Assembly: GCA_937775205.1 (NCBI GenBank)
Contig: CALKBX010000003.1
Coordinates: 62,001-126,000, forward strand
DNA length: 64,000 bases
Reading direction: 5' to 3'
Source: an uncultured Verrucomicrobiae bacterium
GTDB taxonomy: Bacteria > Verrucomicrobiota > Verrucomicrobiia > Limisphaerales > UBA1100
The notes under the pieces: model-generated
What the model was told of the DNA's origin: nothing
What the model saw: only the letters and a program-made list of their open reading frames with translations
Databases searched by the model: none
Part shown: piece after piece, positions 16,569-25,511 of the stretch
Layout: every line of letters starts with the position of its first letter
Numbering within the stretch: the stretch's first letter is position 1
Translations under genes and position numbers: made by a program

Positions 16569-17999
16569 ATGCCAGCTTTTAAGAAAATCCGTCGCTTCTT
16601 CAAGCTCGTCAGCACCTCGTCCATTGATCCGGATGAGCAGTACGCGCGGCTGAAGCTGATGGAGCGCGACCTTGGCGTGCCGATCAAAGTTTTCGTGTTG
16701 GCCATCACGGCTTATTTCCTTTTTTTCACCGATGAATTTAAGGGTACGCAGTGGCTGGACGTGGCGTTGGAGCCGGTGCAGGAATTTTTCATGGGCTACG
16801 TCCTCGTCAATGTGGGGGCAATTGCTTTCCTGTTGTTTTTCAATCGTTGGCCGTTGCGCGTGGTGCACTGGGTGACGTTGGTGATGAATTTTGTGGACGC
16901 CATGGTGGTGTCGGCACTGGTGGTTATCACCGGCGGTCTGGATAGCATGGTGTACTATGTTTTTGTGGTGCTCATCATTCGCAACGCCATTAGCATCCCC
17001 ATTCCGGCGACGCAAATTTCGTTGAACCTGCTCACCACCGCGGGTTACGCGGCGGCCATTTTTATCTGGAAAGGCTGGTTCTCGCAGGTCACGGGCTTGG
17101 ATGATGACTTAAGTGGAGTATTTCCCGGCGCGGCCACCGTGGAGGAAGTGGCTAAGGCAAACACTTTGCAGCAGGAACAATATGAAAGTGCGCTGTTCGT
17201 GATCCGAGTTTTCTTTCTAGTGCTGATGACTGCGCTTTGTTACGGGGTGCAGGTGTTGTTTGATCGCGACCAGATTTCGCAGCGGGAATCGCGGGAGTAC
17301 ACATTGAGACGGGAACAATTGCGTTCAACGGGTCGGCTGGCTGCGGAGATTGCGCATCGGCTCAAGAATCCGCTTTCGATCATCAACAACGCTGCGTTTT
17401 CAATGCAACGGCATATGGCGGAGCGGAATGAAAATGCGGCCAAACAGCTTGATATGATTCGCAGCGAGGTGGATCGCTCAGATATGATTCTCACTGAGTT
17501 AATGGGCTACGCGCGGCTTTCGGAGGGGCGTGTGGAGCGGCTTGATGTGAAGGAGGAAATGCGGTTCTCGATTGAGGATGCCTTCCCGGCTGTGTCAAAT
17601 TTTGGGATCACCATGAAGCAACAGATTTCCGATGCCCTTCCGCCGTTGATGATGCAGCGCGCGCACTTGCGCGAGATTCTTGTTAATGTGCTGGTGAATG
17701 CCCGGGAAGCAACGCCCAAAGGCGGAACGATTGAGATTTCGTGCAAACCCTCACCGAACTATACGATTGAAATTCGGGTGAAAGACAGCGGGGTGGGCGT
17801 GCCCAAAGATCAGATTGCGCGAATCTTTGAAGCGTATTTCACCACCAAGGAAAAAGGCACCGGCCTTGGATTAGCCATCATGAAGCAGAACACTGAGCTA
17901 TACGGTGGCGAAATTCGGGTGGAATCGGAGCTTGGAAACGGCACTGAATTTATCCTACTATTCCCTACCCGAGCCCTTTTGCAGGACAACAAGTCATGA
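16569..17999 (+). CDS. Membrane sensor histidine kinase
   Basis: A 476-residue kinase. The N-terminal half has about five to six membrane helices (from VFVLAITAYFLFF on, last near FFLVLMTALCYGVQV) with no large periplasmic sensor domain. A linker leads to the HisKA H-box AEIAHRLKNPLS (His about 263). The N-box is NVLVNAREATPKGG, and the ATP lid motifs are DSGVGVP and GTGLGLAIMK. Its stop overlaps the NtrC-type regulator start by ATGA, so the two form a two-component pair. Signal unknown; sensing within the membrane is likely from the topology. Confidence 0.92.
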   Translation: MPAFKKIRRFFKLVSTSSIDPDEQYARLKLMERDLGVPIKVFVLAITAYFLFFTDEFKGTQWLDVALEPVQEFFMGYVLVNVGAIAFLLFFNRWPLRVVHWVTLVMNFVDAMVVSALVVITGGLDSMVYYVFVVLIIRNAISIPIPATQISLNLLTTAGYAAAIFIWKGWFSQVTGLDDDLSGVFPGAATVEEVAKANTLQQEQYESALFVIRVFFLVLMTALCYGVQVLFDRDQISQRESREYTLRREQLRSTGRLAAEIAHRLKNPLSIINNAAFSMQRHMAERNENAAKQLDMIRSEVDRSDMILTELMGYARLSEGRVERLDVKEEMRFSIEDAFPAVSNFGITMKQQISDALPPLMMQRAHLREILVNVLVNAREATPKGGTIEISCKPSPNYTIEIRVKDSGVGVPKDQIARIFEAYFTTKEKGTGLGLAIMKQNTELYGGEIRVESELGNGTEFILLFPTRALLQDNKS

Positions 18000-19426
18000 A
18001 ACCCAACCTCCCTCCAGTTCTTGTGGTTGATGATGAGCCCAACATGCGCGAGACCGTGCGTGAAATGCTCAGTGATGATGGCTATGCCGTGGCCTTGGCT
18101 GAATCCGCCGAGGAAGCCCTCGAGCTAATGGCCGCACCCGGCGCGGAATTTCTTATGGTCATCACGGATGGCCGCCTCGGCGGGATGAGCGGCTACGATC
18201 TCATCCGCACGATGGCCAAGGATCACCCCAATCTGCAGGTCATTCTCATTACCGCCTTTGCCACGCCCAAGCTCGCGGTGGAAGCCATCCAAGCCGGCGC
18301 GGCGGATTATCTTTCCAAACCCTTCGCCCCCGAGGAATTACTGCACGCGGTGGAACGTTGCCGCGATCACTTCGAGCTTATCGCGGAAAACAAAACTTTG
18401 CGCACGCGCTCCCGGGGTAGTGAGATTTATGAGGTGCACCAAATCGTCGGCGAGTCTCATCAAATGGTGGAGTTGCGCCAGTTCATCCAAACTGTTGGCC
18501 CAACTGATTCCACGGTGTTCATCCTCGGCGAAAGCGGCACGGGCAAAGAACTAGTCGCCGGATCCATCCACAGCCTCAGTCGGCGCAGTGATAAAAACTA
18601 TATCCGTCTCAACTGCGCCGCCATTCCCGAGGCGCTTTTGGAGAGCGAACTTTTCGGGCACGAGAAGGGCGCCTTCACCGGCGCACTGCGCACCAAGCTC
18701 GGCCGCGTGGAAGAAGCGGATGGCGGCACTATTTTTCTCGATGAAATCGGTGACATGAGCCGCCCTCTCCAAGCCAAGTTGCTGCGCTTTCTCGAGGATG
18801 GCTCCTTCACGCGAGTGGGAGGCAATGAGGAGAAACGCGTTAATGTGCGCATCATTTCCGCGACCAACCGCGACATCGTGACCGCCATCAAGGAAAACGA
18901 ATTTCGCGAAGATTTATATCATCGCCTCAACGTCATGAAATTTCGGCCGCCCCCCCTGCGCGAACGCGGCGATGACGTGGTGCAGCTGGCCGAATATTTT
19001 CTCAAGCAAAACTGCCAAAACCTAGGCCGGGGCGAGTTGAAACTTTCCAAGGGCGCATCCCAAAAACTGCTGTCCCACAACTGGCCCGGTAACGTGCGCG
19101 AACTACGCAACGTGATGGAGCGCGCCGCCATCCTCGAGCAAACCGACGAGGTGCAATCCTCGAGCCTGCCGGATTTCGACATGGAAATGCGCCTCCGGCA
19201 ACCCGATGATACCGGCGTGGAAATCAACCTCGACTTAGGCTTTGTCGAGGCCGTGGCAGACTTCGAGCGCCGCTTGATCAACGCCGCCCTCGAGCGAAAC
19301 CAATACAACGTGAACCGCAGCGCCGAGATGCTCCAGATGACCCGCCATTCGCTCCGGTATCGCATGCAGCAACTCGGCCTCTCCAACTCCGGCGGAACCA
19401 GTGGTGACGACGGCGACACCGAATAA
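17996..19426 (+). CDS. NtrC-family sigma-54-dependent response regulator
   Basis: A 476-residue activator in three parts. The N-terminal receiver has acidic D12/D13 and phospho-acceptor Asp about 58 (in VITDGRLGG). The central AAA+ domain has Walker A GESGTGKE, the sigma-54 contact loop GAFTGA, and a Walker B IFLDEIGD. The C-terminal Fis-type helix-turn-helix has YNVNRSAEMLQMTRHSLRYR. All residues needed for sigma-54 activation are present. It is the partner of the upstream kinase. Target promoters are not evident in the window. Confidence 0.94.
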   Translation: MKPNLPPVLVVDDEPNMRETVREMLSDDGYAVALAESAEEALELMAAPGAEFLMVITDGRLGGMSGYDLIRTMAKDHPNLQVILITAFATPKLAVEAIQAGAADYLSKPFAPEELLHAVERCRDHFELIAENKTLRTRSRGSEIYEVHQIVGESHQMVELRQFIQTVGPTDSTVFILGESGTGKELVAGSIHSLSRRSDKNYIRLNCAAIPEALLESELFGHEKGAFTGALRTKLGRVEEADGGTIFLDEIGDMSRPLQAKLLRFLEDGSFTRVGGNEEKRVNVRIISATNRDIVTAIKENEFREDLYHRLNVMKFRPPPLRERGDDVVQLAEYFLKQNCQNLGRGELKLSKGASQKLLSHNWPGNVRELRNVMERAAILEQTDEVQSSSLPDFDMEMRLRQPDDTGVEINLDLGFVEAVADFERRLINAALERNQYNVNRSAEMLQMTRHSLRYRMQQLGLSNSGGTSGDDGDTE

Positions 19427-20306
19427 TTCCGCCGCTCTGGAAGCCAGCCGCGCCATCACGCGCCGCAGTGCCTCCAACTTGGCCCTCTCCTTTGTGGCGC
19501 TTGACAAGCGCCGCCGCAATGCGATGAGCGCTCTTTACGCATTTTGCCGCCAAGTCGATGACGTCGCCGACGAGGAAACCCAACCCCGCGAACAACGCGC
19601 CGCCGCACTTCAGGATTGGCGCGAAGATATTCAACGCGCCTGCGAAGGCGGCCAGCCGCGCATCCAGGTCAACCAAGCCCTGCAACCGGTCATCGAGCAA
19701 TACGCCCTCAAATTCGAGTACTTCGATGAACTCATTCGCGGCATGGAAATGGATCTCGCGCAGGATCGCTTTGAAACCCTCGAAGCCCTCGACCTCTATT
19801 GTTACCGCGCCGCCTCCGTGGTCGGTTTGTTGAGCATCGAGATTTTCGGCTATCAAGCCGACGCCTGCCAGTCCTACGCCATCCACCTCGGCAAAGCCCT
19901 GCAACTCACCAACATCCTCCGCGACGTGGGCAACGATGCCGGACGCGGTCGCATTTATTTGCCGGTGGCCGAAATGGAAAAGTTCGGCGTGGATCCCCAA
20001 TCGCTGCTGGATTTGAAATACTCCACCGCCTTCCACAACCTCGCCGCCGACACCGCCGTGCGCGCCCGAGGCCACTATCAAAAGGCATCCAACCTCTTGC
20101 CCGCCGCCGACCGCCGCGCAATGGTCGCCGCCGAGGCCATGGGTGCGGTGTACTGGCGATTGCTGCGCCGCATGGAAGACGCCAAATTTCGAGTGCTCGA
20201 TCCGAGCCCCACGCGGCTCGGACGTCTTTACAAACTCGCGCTTGTCTTCGGCACGTGGTGGCGCATCAAGACCGGCTCGCAATCACCCAATTATGGTCGC
20301 TATTGA
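19401..20306 (+). CDS. hpnD: Squalene/phytoene synthase family protein (HpnD-like)
   Basis: A 301-residue head-to-head prenyl synthase. Both Asp-rich motifs are present: DDVAD (residues 53-57) and DVGND (in NILRDVGNDAGRGRIYLP), with YCYRAASVVGLL between. The sequence around both motifs is closest to presqualene diphosphate synthase HpnD of hopanoid synthesis, but phytoene or squalene formation cannot be excluded. No hpnC, hpnE or cyclase gene is next to it. It starts at GTG 19401, overlapping the regulator by 26 bases. Confidence 0.8.
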   Translation: MVTTATPNNSAALEASRAITRRSASNLALSFVALDKRRRNAMSALYAFCRQVDDVADEETQPREQRAAALQDWREDIQRACEGGQPRIQVNQALQPVIEQYALKFEYFDELIRGMEMDLAQDRFETLEALDLYCYRAASVVGLLSIEIFGYQADACQSYAIHLGKALQLTNILRDVGNDAGRGRIYLPVAEMEKFGVDPQSLLDLKYSTAFHNLAADTAVRARGHYQKASNLLPAADRRAMVAAEAMGAVYWRLLRRMEDAKFRVLDPSPTRLGRLYKLALVFGTWWRIKTGSQSPNYGRY

Positions 20307-20337
20307 ATTGATGGCGCATTTTCACTAGCCTCTTTCT

Positions 20338-21141
20338 GTGCAAATTCAGTTCACCAAAATGAACGGCGCGGGCAACGACTTCGTGCTGATTGATAACCGC
20401 GACGGCTCGGCCACGCTCAGTCGTGAACAGATCGCCAAACTCTGCCACCGCCAACGTGGCATCGGCGCCGATGGTCTTATCCTCTTGCGAAACGCCGAGG
20501 GCGAAGGCGATTGGGCGTGGGACTTTTACAACGCAGACGGCAGCGACGCCGAAATGTGCGGCAACGGCGCGCGCTGTTTCGCCAGCTACATCCAGCACAC
20601 CATTGGCGGCAATGGCGAACTGAGCTTCGAAACCGCCTGCGGCCTCATCCGCGCCACCATCGGCGACACCGCCGTGACGGTGTGTCTCACCGATCCCAAT
20701 GGCCTCGCGCTCAACGAAACGATCACCACCAGCGAGGGCGAGCAATCATTGCATTCGCTCAACACCGGCGTCCCGCACGCGGTGTTGTTTGTGGACGACG
20801 CCGATGCCGCGATGGTGGACAACCTCGGCAGTGAGATACGCCATCACGACCACTTTGCACCCGCTGGTACGAATGTGAATTTTGTGCAAATCCTGTCGCC
20901 CGGAAAAATCCGCGTGCGAACCTACGAGCGCGGCGTCGGCGAAACCCTCGCTTGCGGCACCGGCGTGTGCGCCAGCGCCATCCTCACCGCCCAACTCAAC
21001 GACTGGCCGGCCGATGTACAGGTGCAAGTTCTCGGCGGTGACACCCTCGGCGTGGCCTTTGACACGGATGGTGAGAATTTTTCCCAAGTCCAACTCACCG
21101 GCCCCGCGCAGTTTGTATTTGAAGGCACGGTGGCGGTGTGA
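20338..21141 (+). CDS. dapF: Diaminopimelate epimerase
   Basis: Converts LL- to meso-diaminopimelate for lysine and peptidoglycan; 267 residues from GTG 20338. The two catalytic Cys are in MCGNGARC and ACGTGVCASA, and the N-terminal FTKMNGAGNDF is the usual start. It is the first of three diaminopimelate-pathway genes in a row (dapF, dapA, dapB), separated from dapA by an inverted repeat. Confidence 0.95.
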   Translation: MQIQFTKMNGAGNDFVLIDNRDGSATLSREQIAKLCHRQRGIGADGLILLRNAEGEGDWAWDFYNADGSDAEMCGNGARCFASYIQHTIGGNGELSFETACGLIRATIGDTAVTVCLTDPNGLALNETITTSEGEQSLHSLNTGVPHAVLFVDDADAAMVDNLGSEIRHHDHFAPAGTNVNFVQILSPGKIRVRTYERGVGETLACGTGVCASAILTAQLNDWPADVQVQVLGGDTLGVAFDTDGENFSQVQLTGPAQFVFEGTVAV

Positions 21142-21143
21142 GC

Positions 21144-21191
21144 GTAGGGGCGCGCTGCGCGCGTCCGCGGACACGCAAAGCTCTTCCCTAC
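21144..21191. repeat. Decayed GTAGGG-type inverted repeat
   Basis: Starts GTAGGG (21144-21149) and ends CCCTAC (21186-21191). The middle, GCGCGTCCGCGGACACGC, closely matches the repeat at 3361-3408, but the arms have several mismatches. It lies 2 bases after the dapF stop and may act as a weak terminator. Confidence 0.7.
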
Positions 21192-21239
21192 CAATTCCCT
21201 TGAATCCGCGCCCCTCCACCTGTTAGCGTTCACGCAGAA

Positions 21240-22118
21240 ATGTTTACGGGAGTTTACACCGCACTTGTCACGCCCTTCAAAAAAGGGCGACTGGATGAGA
21301 CTGCTCTCAAAAAACTTGTGGAGTTGCAAGTGAAAGGCGGCGTGGACGGAATTGTCCCCGTGGGCACCACTGGCGAATCGCCCACGGTCGATTTTGAGGA
21401 GCACGTGCGCATCATCGAGCTGGCAGTTTATTACGCCAAAGGCCGCTGCAAAATCATCGCCGGCAGCGGCGCCAATTCCACGGAGGAGGCAGTGTACCTC
21501 ACCAAGTCCGCCGAATACGCCGGCGCGGATGGCTCGCTGCAAGTGTGCCCTTATTACAACAAACCATCGCAGGATGGCCTCTACGCGCACTTCAGCGCGA
21601 TTGCTAATTCCACCAACCTGCCGATCGTGCTCTATAGCATCCCCAGCCGTTGCAACGTGGAGATTGCCGTGCCCACCGCCGTGCGTCTTGCGGCGGATTG
21701 CGCCAACATCGTTTGCATCAAAGAAGCCGGTGGTGATGTGGACCGCGTCAGTCAACTGCGCGCCGCGTTACCAAAACAATTTACAATTCTCAGCGGTGAT
21801 GACGCCCTCACACTGCCCTTTATGGCCGCCGGCGCGAAGGGCGTCATCAGCGTTTCCAGCAACCTCATCCCGCGCCAACTCTCCAAAATGGTGCACGCAT
21901 TTCTCAAGGGCGATCCGAAAGCTGCGCTGAAGTTGCACGAAAAATATTATCCACTCTTCAAGGATCTGTTCATTGAAACTAACCCCGTTCCTGTCAAAGC
22001 TGCGTTGGCGATGAAGGGACTGGTCAGCGAAGAATATCGGATGCCGCTGGTGAGAATGAATCCCGATCACCGTCGTCAACTCCGCGCCACGCTCAAGGCG
22101 GTTGGCGTGCTCAAATAA
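21240..22118 (+). CDS. dapA: 4-hydroxy-tetrahydrodipicolinate synthase
   Basis: Condenses pyruvate and aspartate semialdehyde; 292 residues, the normal length. The family start TGVYTALVTPF, the GTTGESPT motif, YYNKPSQDGLYAHF with the catalytic Tyr, and the Schiff-base Lys in CIKEAGGD are all present. Followed by dapB after 4 bases. Confidence 0.96.
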   Translation: MFTGVYTALVTPFKKGRLDETALKKLVELQVKGGVDGIVPVGTTGESPTVDFEEHVRIIELAVYYAKGRCKIIAGSGANSTEEAVYLTKSAEYAGADGSLQVCPYYNKPSQDGLYAHFSAIANSTNLPIVLYSIPSRCNVEIAVPTAVRLAADCANIVCIKEAGGDVDRVSQLRAALPKQFTILSGDDALTLPFMAAGAKGVISVSSNLIPRQLSKMVHAFLKGDPKAALKLHEKYYPLFKDLFIETNPVPVKAALAMKGLVSEEYRMPLVRMNPDHRRQLRATLKAVGVLK

Positions 22119-22122
22119 TTTT

Positions 22123-22854
22123 ATGGCCAACGTCATCATTCACGGTTCAGAAGGCCGGATGGGGCAGATGTTGCTCGTCTGCGGCGAGGCAATGGACGGC
22201 ATCGAAATCGTCGCCGGTGTGGACGAAGGCGATGACCTCTCCGCCTTCATCACCGATTGCGATGCAGTCATCGATTTCAGCCTCCACAGCGCCACCGCCG
22301 CGTGCGCGGCGCTCTGCGTCGAGCACGGCAAAGCACTCGTCATCGGCACCACCGGCCACACCGATGAAGAAAAATCGTCGATTGAAAATCTAAAATCCAA
22401 CATCCCAATCGTTTGGGCCAGCAACTATTCCACCGGCGTCAACACGCTCTTTTGGCTCACGCGCAAAGCCACTGAAATCCTCGGGCCTGATTTTGATTTG
22501 GAAGTAGTGGAAATGCATCACCGCCACAAAGTAGATGCCCCCAGCGGAACGGCTGCTACGCTCGGTGAAATTTTGCTCGAAGTGCGCGACCAACAAAAAG
22601 ACGCCCTCCGTCACGGCCGTGAAGGCATCGTGGGCGCGCGCACTGACGAAGAAATCGGAATGCACAGCCTCCGTGGCGGCGATGTCGTTGGCGATCACAC
22701 CGTCATTTATGCCGGTGCGGGCGAACGCCTCGAGCTCACTCACAAAGCCGCCAGTCGCGAAACCTTTGCCAACGGCGCCCTCCGCGCCGCCCAATGGGCC
22801 ACCGGCAAATCAGCGGGCCTCTATAATATGCAGGATGTTTTGGGGCTGGAATGA
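22123..22854 (+). CDS. dapB: 4-hydroxy-tetrahydrodipicolinate reductase
   Basis: NAD(P)H-dependent reductase after DapA; 243 residues. The N-terminal nucleotide motif is HGSEGRMGQ, GTTGHTDEE follows, and the active-site block is EMHHRHKVDAPSGTA. ATG 22123 is preferred over 22102, which is inside dapA. Its stop overlaps the folK start (ATGA). Confidence 0.95.
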   Translation: MANVIIHGSEGRMGQMLLVCGEAMDGIEIVAGVDEGDDLSAFITDCDAVIDFSLHSATAACAALCVEHGKALVIGTTGHTDEEKSSIENLKSNIPIVWASNYSTGVNTLFWLTRKATEILGPDFDLEVVEMHHRHKVDAPSGTAATLGEILLEVRDQQKDALRHGREGIVGARTDEEIGMHSLRGGDVVGDHTVIYAGAGERLELTHKAASRETFANGALRAAQWATGKSAGLYNMQDVLGLE

Positions 22855-23405
22855 ACACAGAAATTCACGATGAACAGGATGAAATAAATCCTGAATATCC
22901 TGAACATCTGTGTTTGATTTCTCTCGGTTCCAATCATGGTAATCCCGTCGCCAACATCCAAAACGCCTTCGACGAACTCAAAAAACTTTCCTCCGTCCCC
23001 ATCCGGAAATCTTCCTTGTGGAAAAGTGCGCCCGTGAATTGCCCTCCCGATTCCCCCGATTTTATCAATGCTGCGGTTGCTTTTGAGCCATTGGAAGATG
23101 AAACCCCCGAATCGGTGCTCTCAAAATTGCAGCAAATCGAAATACAATTCGGTCGCCAACCCAAAACAATCTTAAACGAACCGCGCCCACTTGATCTCGA
23201 CCTCATTGCCTTTAAAAATCAAACGTGCAGAACTGAATCCTTGACCCTCCCTCATCCGCGTTTTAATCAGCGCCAGTTTGTGCTTAAGCCGCTAAACGAA
23301 ATTGTGCCGCTCGCCATTCTTCCTGACCAAACCCAAACCATCGCCCAACTCCTTGCCGCGCTCGACACGGACGAAACCCTCACCTTACACTCCGTCGATG
23401 GCTGA
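22851..23405 (+). CDS. folK: HPPK, 6-hydroxymethyl-7,8-dihydropterin pyrophosphokinase
   Basis: Folate pathway kinase, 184 residues. Family sequence begins at about residue 22 with LISLGSNHG and continues through SPDFINAAV, FGR and RPLDLDLIAF (metal-binding Asp residues) to LTLPHPR. The first 21 residues (MNTEIHDEQDEIN and on) are not family-like and are encoded by an interspersed repeat. ATG 22851 overlaps the dapB stop, which supports it as the working start. The 3' end overlaps the carrier gene by 8 bases. Confidence 0.9.
   Translation: MNTEIHDEQDEINPEYPEHLCLISLGSNHGNPVANIQNAFDELKKLSSVPIRKSSLWKSAPVNCPPDSPDFINAAVAFEPLEDETPESVLSKLQQIEIQFGRQPKTILNEPRPLDLDLIAFKNQTCRTESLTLPHPRFNQRQFVLKPLNEIVPLAILPDQTQTIAQLLAALDTDETLTLHSVDG
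22854..22914. repeat. Interspersed inverted repeat inside folK 5' end
   Basis: Left arm AACACAGAAATTCACG... and right arm ...CTGAACATCTGTGTT pair imperfectly over about 27 bases. The right half (ATCCTGAATATCCTGAAC, then ATCTGTGTT) recurs with small changes at about 5351-5386. It encodes folK residues 2-21. Confidence 0.75.
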
Positions 23406-24636
23406 CAAAAACGCACCTGCCACACGCCGATGGTATCGCGCCCTTGGTCCCGGCCTCATCACCGCCTGCGTCGTCATCGGTCCTGGCAGCATTCTCACCA
23501 GTTCCAAAGTCGGGGCTGAGCACGGTTACGCCATGAGTTGGATTGTCCTTGCTTCTGCGGTTTTCATGCTGACGTTTATCCAAATGGCCGCGCGATTGGG
23601 TGTGGTGGCAAAGGAATCACCCGGACAATTACTGGCCGCTCGCGCGGGACGTTGGCTGGCGGTGTTAATCGGCGTTTCCATTTTCTTCGTTGCCTCGGCA
23701 TTTCAATTTGGAAACAACCTTGGCGTACACAGCGCCTTTGAAGCGTATTTTGAATTCGACAATATTGTGATTATTTTCAACGCGGTGGCTATCGCCTTTT
23801 TGTTTTTCTTCAAAAACCTGTATCGCGCCCTGGAAAAATTAATGATGGGTTTCGTGGGTCTGATGCTGCTCGCATTCGCCGCGAATTTATTGTTCGCTAA
23901 GCCGAACCCCACCGAATGGGCGCAAGGCCTGGTGCCCAACGCCATCGGCTCGCTGGACATTTCTGTGCTCGGTTTGGTGGGAACTACTTTCGCGATTGCC
24001 GCAGCGTATTTCCAAATCTATCTCGTACGACAAAAGGGGATTAAGCGCGAAGACTTACCGGCGAGCCTCATTGATTCCCGCTTGGGCGTACTGCTGATGG
24101 CGGCGATCACGCTGATGATTATGGGCACAGCCGCCGCCGCGCTCAAAGGAGTTCAGCTCGGGGGAGCCGCTGATGTGGCAGTGCAATTGAAGCCCTTGTT
24201 CGGGAGTTGGGGTAAAGCGCTGTTCTGTCTTGGGCTTTTTTCGGCGGCGTATTCCTCTTTCATTATCAACTCGATGGTGGGCGGGTTTGTGCTGTCCGAT
24301 GGCCTTGGGCTGGGCAGTGGGCCCGAAGATAAATGGCCGCGTTATTTGACAGCTGCCGTATTAATTATCGGCATGGGCGTGGCAATGTTTGTCATTAAAA
24401 CCGGCACCAAACCATTGGCGGCCATCGTGATGGCGCAGGCGGTGACTGTGATTGTCGCGCCGCTGTTGGCTGCAGTTTTATTGTGGTTGTGCAATCGCGA
24501 AGATATTATGGGCAAAGACCGGAACGGGCCGTTGATCAATGCCCTCGGCGGCGTGGGATTTGTGCTTCTGCTGGTCATGGCGGGAAACACCGCGGTTTAT
24601 AAAGTGTGGCCCGAAGTGAGGGCGTGGCTGGGGTAA
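23398..24636 (+). CDS. Nramp-family-like divalent metal carrier, atypical
   Basis: A 412-residue membrane protein with about 11 hydrophobic helices. The N-terminal GPGLITACVVIGPGSI is at the Nramp helix-1 position, but the canonical DPGN metal motif reads GPGS. In the helix-6 region the canonical MPH motif is not found (FAIAAAYFQIYLVRQ stands there). Substrate is therefore uncertain, and classical Mn/Fe transport should not be assumed. ATG 23398 overlaps folK by 8 bases; the frame extends to 23302 without family sequence. Confidence 0.8.
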   Translation: MADKNAPATRRWYRALGPGLITACVVIGPGSILTSSKVGAEHGYAMSWIVLASAVFMLTFIQMAARLGVVAKESPGQLLAARAGRWLAVLIGVSIFFVASAFQFGNNLGVHSAFEAYFEFDNIVIIFNAVAIAFLFFFKNLYRALEKLMMGFVGLMLLAFAANLLFAKPNPTEWAQGLVPNAIGSLDISVLGLVGTTFAIAAAYFQIYLVRQKGIKREDLPASLIDSRLGVLLMAAITLMIMGTAAAALKGVQLGGAADVAVQLKPLFGSWGKALFCLGLFSAAYSSFIINSMVGGFVLSDGLGLGSGPEDKWPRYLTAAVLIIGMGVAMFVIKTGTKPLAAIVMAQAVTVIVAPLLAAVLLWLCNREDIMGKDRNGPLINALGGVGFVLLLVMAGNTAVYKVWPEVRAWLG

Positions 24637-24685
24637 AGTGCAGTTTCCGCTTGTCGCAAACTCGCTTTGCGCGAATGGTGGCGTC

Positions 24686-25478
24686 GTGCCGTCCACAAAG
24701 ATCACCGCCGAATCCATACGGCAAATGAAAGGCCGCGAACCCATCGCGGCACTGACGGCATACGATCATCCCATGACACGGATGCTCGATGAATGTGGCG
24801 TGCCCTTGCTGCTTGTCGGTGATTCCCTCGGTATGGTGGTGCTCGGAATGCCCGATACCACCGGCGTCACCATGGCCGATATGGAACACCATACCCGCGC
24901 CGCCGCCCGCGCCCAATCACGCGCACTGCTCGCCACCGATTTGCCCAAAGGTAGCTACGACACGGTCGATGATGCCGTAGCCAACGCCCGCCTTCTCGTC
25001 GAGGCTGGCGCGGAGGCGGTGAAAGCCGAAGGCGGCACGGCCATTCGGCCGCAAGTGGAGGCCATCCTTGCGGCGGGCATTCCCTTTCTCGGACACATTG
25101 GCATGTTACCCCCAAAATGTAAAAGCTGAGGGCGGCTACAAAGTGAAAGGCAAAACCGAATCTGAACACGAAGCCATCCTGCGCGATGCCGAAGCCTTGG
25201 CTGACGCGGGTGCGTTCGCCGTAGTGCTCGAGTTGGTGGCTCCGGCCGTGGCCGCCGAGATTTCAAAAACAATTTCCATTCCCACCATCGGCATCGGCTC
25301 GGGCTCTGAATGCGATGGTCAGATTTTGGTGACCACAGATTTGTGGGCCACTTCGCCCGATTACATTCCCCGCCACGTACAACCTAATATGCAAGTGCCC
25401 GTCGAGATGCGGCGGGCGGTGAGTGATTGGAAAATTTTAATTTCAACCACAGAGGCACAGAGAACACAGAGGAAATAA
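24686..25478 (+). CDS. panB: 3-methyl-2-oxobutanoate hydroxymethyltransferase, frameshifted
   Basis: First step of pantothenate synthesis. The frame from GTG 24686 gives KITAESIRQMK, ALTAYD, VGDSLGMVVLG and GHIGMLP, then hits TGA at 25127-25129. In the next frame the protein continues exactly as PanB should (QNVKAEGGYKVKG, then IGIGSGSECDGQILV and PDYIPRH) to 25478. The break lies in a run of five C at 25109-25113; four C would restore one frame. A homopolymer read error is the simplest explanation. The last dozen residues come from an inverted repeat. Confidence 0.85.
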
Positions 25479-25506
25479 ATCTCTGCGTTCTCTGTGCCTC
25501 TGTGGT
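25446..25506. repeat. Near-perfect 26-bp inverted repeat (hairpin)
   Basis: Left arm 25446-25471 begins ACCACAGAGGCACAGAG; right arm 25481-25506 ends CTCTGTGCCTCTGTGGT. The arms pair with one mismatch around a 9-base A/T-rich loop. It covers the panB C-terminus and ends 5 bases before moaC. Confidence 0.9.
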
Positions 25507-25511
25507 AAAAA

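Noticed and set aside
25446..25506. CRISPR or insertion-sequence end
   Set aside because: A single hairpin without spacers, transposase or target duplication.
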